Assembly (NCBI GenBank): GCA_030612305.1
Contig: JAUWOG010000091.1
Span: forward strand, 1 to 7,874
From: Armatimonadota bacterium
Lineage (GTDB): Bacteria > Armatimonadota > Zipacnadia > Zipacnadales > UBA11051
DNA: 7,874 nt
Direction: 5' to 3'
Within the stretch, counting starts at the first letter, position 1; each line of letters opens with the position of its first letter. This document shows, piece by piece, positions 1 through 6,300 of this stretch. The notes below the pieces were generated by a model, which worked only from the letters and a program-made list of their open reading frames with translations, searched no databases and had not been told where the DNA came from. Position numbers and translations under genes: made by a program.

Positions 1-5
1 GATGA

Positions 6-36
6 ATTGTCGCACGTTTCTAACAGATACGACAAT
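6..36. repeat. Short inverted repeat in the left-edge non-coding stretch
   Basis: A perfect 7-base inverted repeat (ATTGTCG at 6-12 and CGACAAT at 30-36) has a 17-base spacer. It lies in the relatively AT-rich stretch 1-148, where I see no convincing gene. It sits about 115 bases past the stop of the minus-strand gene and lacks a T-run, so it does not look like an intrinsic terminator. It could be an operator for a gene to the left of the window, but a repeat of this length is expected several times by chance in a window this size. Confidence 0.15.
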
Positions 37-148
37 AACGTCAATAAATGGCAACAACAGGCTCCAAGCAATTCGAGCACAAACCCCTTCTCTCGAATAA
101 AGCAGCAGCGTCTTCCAGCCCGACTCCTCTCTTTACGAGCAACCCGGG

Positions 149-934
149 CTAATGCACGCTCGACACCGGCTTGTGACGTCCGGCGATTTCCGCCATCATA
201 TCCCAGAGCACAGCGACGACCACGACTGCCGCGACCAGGAGGCTCAGGTACACCATCTGCCCGCCGAGGTCCTTCAGGTCGCTTGACTTCGTCAGCTTGA
301 AGACGATACCCAGCACAATTCCCAGCGGCGGCAAGACGGCCGCGACCACCAGCAGCCCCACACGCGTCAGCGCCGTCAGCGCCACGACATCGGGTACCTG
401 GCCGGCCTTGACAGCCGATATTGCCCGACGCGCCGTGATAAAGCGAAGCAGCTCTCCTACCCCACAGAGATAGCCGGCCAGACTTAGCCCCCCGGTCATC
501 ACGAACACCACTGCCGGATCCCATAGCATCCCGAGCCGCTTCGCCCGTAGAGCGCCCCAATCAATGTCCCCCAACGCCGAGAAGCCACCTAGCTGTTGCA
601 GCATATCCCTTGCCACCGAGGTCAGCACCAGCCCCACCAGCAGGCTGATGACAGTTGCCACGATGATCGCAGGCAGCGACTTCCTCAGCTCCTCCGCCAA
701 CTGCCTGTCGAACACTCGCAACCGTGTCTCTTCCGACGTCTCACCGGCCGAGGCAACGCCCGCTGAAGCCGGATTGACGCTCGCCGCGCCATACCCGTGC
801 GCGCTCGTCCCTGGGCCCAGTCGAGTATCCTCCTCCTCATCCACTACCAACGGACACCCACATTCCACGCACACCGTATCCACACGCCCCACATCGGCTG
901 CGCATTTCGGACACGTTTTCTTTGCTCTTGCCAT
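149..934 (-). CDS. Zinc-ribbon protein with four predicted membrane helices, unknown function
   Basis: A 261-residue protein read from 934 down to a TAG at 151-149. The N-terminus is a compact zinc ribbon: Cys8-x2-Cys11 and Cys22-x2-Cys25, with a further Cys27. An acidic patch (DEEED) and an Ala/Gly/Ser-rich linker follow to about residue 70. A short charged segment (about 70-86) leads to four hydrophobic stretches near 88-108, 139-160, 192-213 and 227-248. The ribbon is therefore probably cytoplasmic and tethered to the membrane by a flexible linker. The frame stays open up to an ATG at 1042. I chose the ATG at 934 because a GGAGGT lies just upstream of it on this strand and because the ribbon then begins at residue 8, as is usual for such proteins. 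Small zinc-ribbon membrane proteins are common and mostly uncharacterised; their cysteines may bind zinc or only stabilise the fold. The gene is divergent from the neighbour starting at 1140. I do not recognise a specific family, and no function is assigned. Confidence 0.85.
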   Translation of the reverse strand: MARAKKTCPKCAADVGRVDTVCVECGCPLVVDEEEDTRLGPGTSAHGYGAASVNPASAGVASAGETSEETRLRVFDRQLAEELRKSLPAIIVATVISLLVGLVLTSVARDMLQQLGGFSALGDIDWGALRAKRLGMLWDPAVVFVMTGGLSLAGYLCGVGELLRFITARRAISAVKAGQVPDVVALTALTRVGLLVVAAVLPPLGIVLGIVFKLTKSSDLKDLGGQMVYLSLLVAAVVVVAVLWDMMAEIAGRHKPVSSVH

Positions 935-944
935 TACTGCGAAC

Positions 945-950
945 ACCTCC
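945..950 (-). promoter_or_regulatory. Ribosome binding site deciding the start at 934
   Basis: Read on the minus strand this is GGAGGT, a near-perfect Shine-Dalgarno sequence, with 10 bases between it and the ATG at 934-932. It favours that ATG over the upstream in-frame ATG at 1042, which would add 36 residues without family character. Confidence 0.75.
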
Positions 951-1031
951 GCGACACGTAAATGTAATCCATTCGCCTCTTCATCTACATATACTTCGCC
1001 GCGTCGCTCAGTTTCCCTCCCTGCTTGCCTC

Positions 1032-1061
1032 TTGCCCAACACACCCCCGCCGGTGTATATT
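1032..1061 (+). promoter_or_regulatory. Possible sigma-70-like promoter for the gene at 1140
   Basis: In the divergent intergenic region (935-1139), TTGCCC (1032-1037) and TATATT (1056-1061) are separated by 18 bases. They match the -35 consensus at 4 of 6 and the -10 consensus at 5 of 6 positions. This would give a leader of roughly 70 bases. The host's sigma-factor consensus is unknown and such matches arise by chance, so this is only a candidate. I could not pick a convincing promoter for the minus-strand gene. Confidence 0.3.
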
Positions 1062-1124
1062 GAGCACTACAGAGAAGGTCTGCCCGACGACCGAGGAGAA
1101 CAATACACCTCGTCCCCAAATCCC

Positions 1125-1129
1125 GGAGG
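1125..1129 (+). promoter_or_regulatory. Ribosome binding site supporting the GTG start at 1140
   Basis: A full GGAGG lies 10 bases before the GTG. An in-frame TAG at 1134-1136 blocks any start further upstream. The next in-frame ATG (1173) has no comparable site, so GTG is the best-supported start. Confidence 0.75.
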
Positions 1130-1139
1130 CACCTAGTAC

Positions 1140-3143
1140 GTGGAAGCACAACCTCTTGCACGCGAAACTGACATGCCTGGACGCGGTCCAGCCGGCGAAC
1201 TCCGCGGCCTGAGCATGCCTGCTTTTGTGCTTTCCATTGGCTTCCTTGTCGTCGGTATGATCTGGATCTACGCCGCCGGAATGGTCGGCCGCGGCGCACA
1301 GGTCGGAGAGAGCGTCCCCGTCATACCCGCCATGGGCGCGCTCATGTTGCTCACCGTGCTCGCCCCCCTGCTCCGCGCCCTCTGGCATCGCCTCGACCTC
1401 CCACAGGCCGATGTCCTTCTCGTCTATGTCTTCCTCTGCATCGCCGTCACCTGTGCATCTGTCGGCGTCGTCCGCCTGCTCATGCCATCTCTGACCGCCG
1501 CCCAGTACTTCGCCTCACACGACAACGACCTCGGCCTCATCGGCACCCATCTGCCCACCTGGCTGGTTCCTCAGGATGAGCAAGCGATCCGCGATATGTA
1601 CGAGGGGGCCGACGGCGAGGTCATCCCCTGGCGCCCATGGATCGTGCCACTCTCCTTCTGGACGCTCTTCCTCCTCATCACATTCCTCGCCATGCTCGGC
1701 CTCACTGCGCTCTTCCGCCGCCGCTGGGCTGAAAAGGAACATCTCGTCTTTCCCATTGTCCATCTCGTCGTGGACATCTCCGACCAGCGCGGCTCACGCC
1801 TGGCCACTGCTTTCTTCCGCAACCCCGTCATGTGGACCGGCTTCGCCCTCGCCGCCATGTATAACATAGCCAATATTATCCACGCCTGGAACCCATCCGT
1901 ACCCGCAATGGGCCGGGCCTACAGCATCAGCGCGCTCTTCACCGAGCGCCCCTGGTCTGCTATCGCTCCTCTTTCAATCGCCTGGCGACCCGAGAACTTC
2001 GGCCTCGCATACCTTGTCTCCACCGAGATCACTCTCTCAGTCTGGGTCTTCTACCTGCTGCTGCGCGTCAGCAATGTTGGCGCCGTCGTTGCCGGATATG
2101 ACATACCAGGCTTCCCCTTCGATCAGCAGCAGTCGGCAGGAGCCTATCTCGCTATCGGCATCTTTCTCATCTGGGTTGCCCGCGAAGACCTCGCCAACAT
2201 CTTCTCCAAAGCCTTCACCCCGGCCGCCTCCGAACTCAACGAAAGCAACGAACTGATGCCCTACAAATGGGCACTCATCGCTGCCATCGGCGGCTACGTT
2301 GGCATGGTCATCTTTGCCGCCAAGGCTGGCATGCTGCTCTGGACCGCGGCCATTTATTTCGCATTGATTCTGCTCTTTGCCATGGTCTATGCCCGCGCGC
2401 GCGCCGAGGCCGGCGCCGCCATGGTCTGGCTCTTCCCCTTCTACCAGCACAAGCGCATGATGACATACGCCCTCGGCTCCGCGCCCCTCGCACCACGTGG
2501 CGACATCACCAATCTCACCGTCCTATCCATGTTCATGTTCCTCAGTCGCGGCTACTACCAGTCAATGATGGCCTACCAGCTCGAGGCCTCAAAGATCGCC
2601 AGCATCGTCAATGTCCGCCAACGCGCCATGACCACGTGGCTCATCATCGCACTCCTGCTCGGACTATTTGGCGCATATCACACTCATTTGAAGGCCTATT
2701 ACACACACGGGTCGAATGTACTCGAGGGGGGCACAACTGAAGGCGGGTATCGTACCAGGCTCTCAAAGCAGGAGTACGAGGCCACCGCCGGATACCTGAA
2801 AGGTCACGTCGGGCCCGATACTCAGCGCACCACTGCCGGTGCAATCGGCTTCTTGATAGCTGCCGCACTGATAGTCTTGCGCGCCCTGTTCTTGCGCTTC
2901 CCACTGCACCCGCTCGGATACGCCATGGTCACGTCCTACGGTGGCCCCATCTGGGGACCGTTCTTCATCGTATGGATGATCAAGACGGTCGTGATGCGCG
3001 TAGGCGGCATGCGTCTGTACCGCCAGTTGATCCCATTCTTCATCGGGATCGTGCTGGGCCATTTCTTCACTGTGGGCATGGTCTGGGGATGGCTCAACCT
3101 GTTCGTCAGCACCAAGCACGCCTATTCCGTCCATTTCGGCTGA
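1140..3143 (+). CDS. Polytopic membrane protein, DUF6785/DUF6784 type
   Basis: A complete 667-residue integral membrane protein with a GTG start, a strong ribosome site and a TGA stop. I count about 12-14 hydrophobic segments, including near 28-47, 60-80, 91-115, 168-191, 229-248, 288-308, 377-417 (two), 498-515, 566-583, 603-619 and 630-652. The N-terminal half matches my recollection of the DUF6785 pattern. Helices are followed by MPSLTAAQYF (115-124), then LPTWLVP (138-144), an acidic loop with EGADGEVIPW (155-164), and an RRRWAEKEHLVFP segment (193-205). The C-terminal part matches DUF6784: RFPLHPLGYAM (586-596), then a GGMRLYR-x4-PFFIG segment (622-635). Both ends are intact, so I see no truncation. 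Families of this type are annotated only as domains of unknown function. The many helices and buried charged residues fit a transporter or permease, but substrate and mechanism are not evident. A loop of about 50 residues (516-565) before the DUF6784 part is hydrophilic. The gene runs in the same direction as the large permease-fusion gene 176 bases downstream; co-transcription is possible but the gap is wide. Confidence 0.9.
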   Translation: MEAQPLARETDMPGRGPAGELRGLSMPAFVLSIGFLVVGMIWIYAAGMVGRGAQVGESVPVIPAMGALMLLTVLAPLLRALWHRLDLPQADVLLVYVFLCIAVTCASVGVVRLLMPSLTAAQYFASHDNDLGLIGTHLPTWLVPQDEQAIRDMYEGADGEVIPWRPWIVPLSFWTLFLLITFLAMLGLTALFRRRWAEKEHLVFPIVHLVVDISDQRGSRLATAFFRNPVMWTGFALAAMYNIANIIHAWNPSVPAMGRAYSISALFTERPWSAIAPLSIAWRPENFGLAYLVSTEITLSVWVFYLLLRVSNVGAVVAGYDIPGFPFDQQQSAGAYLAIGIFLIWVAREDLANIFSKAFTPAASELNESNELMPYKWALIAAIGGYVGMVIFAAKAGMLLWTAAIYFALILLFAMVYARARAEAGAAMVWLFPFYQHKRMMTYALGSAPLAPRGDITNLTVLSMFMFLSRGYYQSMMAYQLEASKIASIVNVRQRAMTTWLIIALLLGLFGAYHTHLKAYYTHGSNVLEGGTTEGGYRTRLSKQEYEATAGYLKGHVGPDTQRTTAGAIGFLIAAALIVLRALFLRFPLHPLGYAMVTSYGGPIWGPFFIVWMIKTVVMRVGGMRLYRQLIPFFIGIVLGHFFTVGMVWGWLNLFVSTKHAYSVHFG

Positions 3144-3170
3144 GCCGACAATCCGGAGACCGCCGCAACA

Positions 3171-3200
3171 GACTCGGCTCGACTCGGCGCGGCTCGACGC
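3171..3200 (+). repeat. Imperfect tandem 10-base repeat, three copies
   Basis: GACTCGGCTC, GACTCGGCGC and GGCTCGACGC lie end to end. Copies 1 and 2 differ at one position and copies 2 and 3 at two. They lie 28 bases after the stop of the upstream membrane-protein gene. No T-run follows, so this is not a recognisable terminator. It could be a simple slippage product or a protein-binding site. It is too short and GC-rich to judge. Confidence 0.4.
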
Positions 3201-3258
3201 GGTGGCAGACAGATGCGCACAGTCTAAGCTTCTGGGCGCAGCACCTTGGGCTTCATGA

Positions 3259-3273
3259 GGACGCACAGCGTCC
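3259..3273 (+). promoter_or_regulatory. Perfect 6-bp hairpin in the leader of the permease-fusion gene
   Basis: GGACGC and GCGTCC form a fully paired 6-bp stem around the loop ACA, ending 46 bases before the start codon at 3320. There is no downstream T-run, so it is not a standard intrinsic terminator. It might be a leader RNA structure, an mRNA-stability element or a small operator. The location between two genes makes it slightly more interesting than a random hairpin, but no function is shown. Confidence 0.3.
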
Positions 3274-3303
3274 CCACACGCCGGTTCGCTCATACGAGCA
3301 ATA

Positions 3304-3309
3304 GAGGAG
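3304..3309 (+). promoter_or_regulatory. Ribosome binding site for the permease-fusion gene
   Basis: GAGGAG lies 10 bases before the ATG at 3320. An in-frame TAG at 3302-3304 overlaps its first base, with no alternative start codon in between. Initiation is therefore at 3320 or downstream, and 3320 also gives a good signal peptide. Confidence 0.75.
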
Positions 3310-3319
3310 AGATATCCAC

Positions 3320-6300
3320 ATGCCAAACCGTTGCGACCGCAACTACCCTCGCCCGGCCGGGCGCCTGCTCATGCTCACGGCCATGTTCGCTCTCGGCTGT
3401 CTCATCAGCCCTGCGATGGCTGCTGCCGGCACCCACGAGCAATGGGCCTCCGGTATTGACATGCAGAGAGTCGTCGCTGACCTCCAGACCATGGAGGACC
3501 TTGGCAGCCGTGTCGCCGGATATTCCGGTAACGACCGCGCCGCCGACATCGTCCTCGCCGAGTTCAAGCGCCTCGGCCTCGAGACCATGGTCCAGAAGTT
3601 CAATGTCCCAACACCCGTGGACTATGGCAGCTACCTCGAGATTGATGGCAAACGCTATCATCTCGACGCCTTGTGGCCAAACCTCATCCGCACCTCGCAG
3701 GTGGACAAAGACGGCCTCACCGGCCCCGTCATCTACGTTCGCGAGGGCACACTCACACCCTTCAACGGTAAGGACGTTCAGGGCGCTATCGTAATGATGG
3801 ATTTCAATACCCAGCAGAACTGGATGAACGCGCCGCTACTCGGTGCCGCCGCTGTCCTCTTCATTGAGCCGCTCGAGACTACCCGAGGTGAAGCCGAGAC
3901 GAAGCTCCTCCGTGTCCCCATAGATGTGCCCAGGTTCTACGTCGGTGGCGACGAAGCCGCCGAAATCCTCGCCAAGCTCGCCGAGAGCGATATTCAGGGC
4001 ACCGTTGGCTATGATAAGCCCATGGTCTGGGAGAACCGCGCCAACCGCAATGTCATCGGCATTCTCAAGGGCAGGAATGCTCAACTAGCCAAAGAGGCTG
4101 TGATCCTGGAAGCATACTATGACTCCATGTCAATCGTCCCGGCACGCGCGCCCGGCGCCTCCGATGCCTGTGGCATCGTCAGCCTCCTCGAGATCGCGCG
4201 CCTCCTCGCCGACAACCCGCCGGACCGCACCGTCATCTTCCTGGCCACTAGCGCCCATTTCCTCGGCCTCGCAGGAACGCGTGAATTCGTCAACCTTTGG
4301 GGCCGGGAGCCCCGCAAGGAGCGCTTCCGCGACCGCCGACTCAAAGAGCTCGAAAGAGAGCTCAAAGAGCTTGAGAGATCGCTGGAAGAGACCACGACGA
4401 GACTCGCAGAAGTCATGGAGCGCCTCCAGACCGCCACTGAACGCGAGTTGCAGCTCAAGCCTGCCAACGTCCTCGTTGGACAGCTCGAACTCAGCCCGCC
4501 CGGCGCCGAAGAGCGCGTCGAGCGACTCACAGCCGACATCGCCAACAAGTACAATGACATCGCCATCTGGAACCGCCTCGACCAGTTCGAGCGCATACAC
4601 ATGCTCATCGGACTCGATCTGAGCACCCACAACAACACCCTCGGCGCCTTTCAGGTCGGCTGGTATTTCGTCCAGGCACACCTGCTTCGCTTCTACTCGC
4701 CCGTCGGTAAGCAGCTTACCAAGTACGCCGAAGCAGCCGCCGCCGCACTCGGATACGAGGTCGGCAATGTCTTCGTGGACGGAATCAACCCGGTCAAGGG
4801 CCGCGAGTGGCACACCTTCTTCCCCGGCAAGATCGCCTTCGACCATGAGATGATGATACGCGGCGGCCGGCCCGGCTTCGTCTTCACTACCGTCAACGAT
4901 GCTCGCTCCCTTGTTGACACCCCGCTCGACACCGTCGCCAGCCTCAACATCGGCAACCTCCAGACACAGTTGCGCATGTTGGTCTGTCTCCTCACCGACT
5001 TCATCAACGAGCCCGAACTCAGAGAAGTCGCACTCAAACGCGTCGAGGCCCTCAAAAAGATGGACGACCTCGAAGACATCAGGGGCGCCGTCCTCGAGTT
5101 CCGACGCAAGGAATCCTTTGTCCCCAACACTCCCGTCCCCAATGCCCTCGTCCTCGTCCAGGGCACCTCACGCATGATGATGGGCGTTCACACCGAGACC
5201 CTCTCCATGTCCAACGAGACCAGCGAGTTCATGCTTCGTGGCGAGATGAGTGGCACGGGCGCAAAGCTCGAAGCCTACGCATTCTCTCCCCGCAACGGCG
5301 ACATCGTCTATGCCCCCGACCACGGGCCTGACGGCGACGCCAAATACCCCAGAGACGTCTCCGGACGCTCCGGACTCAAGCGCCCGGTCATAGTCTTCGC
5401 TTGCGCAACCACGGACATCTACGACCTTGTTGACGAACGCTACTTCCAGACGCTCCAGAAAATGTTCGTCTATGACGCCAAAAACAACAGCGCCCCCATC
5501 TCCTACGGATTCTCCCTCCCCGTCGTCGCCAGCGGAGGCGCCGAGTTCCCATCCTATGTCGAGCCCTGTGCCGCCGTCTATTCACTTCCCAACGTGGCCC
5601 TCGAGATCACCATGGGCATGGGGCTGCTCGGTGTCCGCATGATCCTCATCAATTCCACGGACAATGATCCGGAGGGCGAAGGCTTCAGAGCCGCCAACAC
5701 CCCCGGCATTCCGTTCACTCCGCTTCAGGCCGCCCGCGACATGTGGCGCATAGACGAATACCGCATGAACAAGCTCGCCGAGCGCGGCATCACCAATGCG
5801 CGCCTCACAAGCCTCCATGACATGGCCAAAGAATCTCTCGATGTCGCCGAAAACAGTATCAGAGAGCGGGAGTACGACAAGGGCATCGCCGCCGCGCGAC
5901 ACGCCTGGGGATATGAATCACGCGCCTATCCAGACGTCCAGCGCACCTCCCTCGACGTCGTCAAGGGCGTGCTCTTCTACCTCGCCCTCCTCATCCCCTT
6001 CGCCTACTTCGGCGAGCGACTTCTCATCGCCTCAAGGACCGTCATCGGCACCATCATCGGCACGGTCATCGTCTTCCTCGTCGTATTCATGTGCCTCGCC
6101 ATGGTACATCCCGCATTCAAGCTCACCGCCAATCCACCAATCATCCTGCTCGCCTTCATCATCATGGCGCTGGCAGTTGTCGTTATCGCCATTGTCACGA
6201 TGAAGTTCAACGAGCAGCTCAAGGCGATGAAGCAATCGCGTGGCGGCGTCCATGAAGCTGATGTCGGCCGCCTTTCCGCGACCACTGCCGCATTCAGCCT

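Noticed and set aside
117..150. A 6-bp inverted repeat (AGCCCG / CGGGCT) at the stop of the minus-strand gene as a terminator
   Set aside because: The loop is 22 bases, the stem short, and no T-run follows on the minus strand.
7..300. A 97-codon plus-strand frame at the left edge
   Set aside because: Half of it overlaps the last membrane helix of the minus-strand gene in antisense. The product is low-complexity Arg/Pro/Ser-rich.
1092..1112. A 5-bp inverted repeat (CGAGG / CCTCG) in the leader of the gene at 1140
   Set aside because: A five-base stem with an 11-base loop is well within chance expectation and does not cover the ribosome site.
564..1136. A 190-codon plus-strand frame opposite the zinc-ribbon gene
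   Set aside because: It is antisense to the cysteine motifs and membrane helices of the real gene, Ser/Thr/Pro-rich, and without a domain.
2763..3326. A 187-codon minus-strand frame covering the end of the DUF6784 part and the intergenic gap
   Set aside because: Most of it is antisense to a conserved membrane region. No recognisable protein features are present.
4130..4846. A 238-codon minus-strand open frame opposite the M28 core
   Set aside because: It is antisense to recognisable M28 motifs and is Asp/Glu/Gly-rich shadow sequence with no domain signature.
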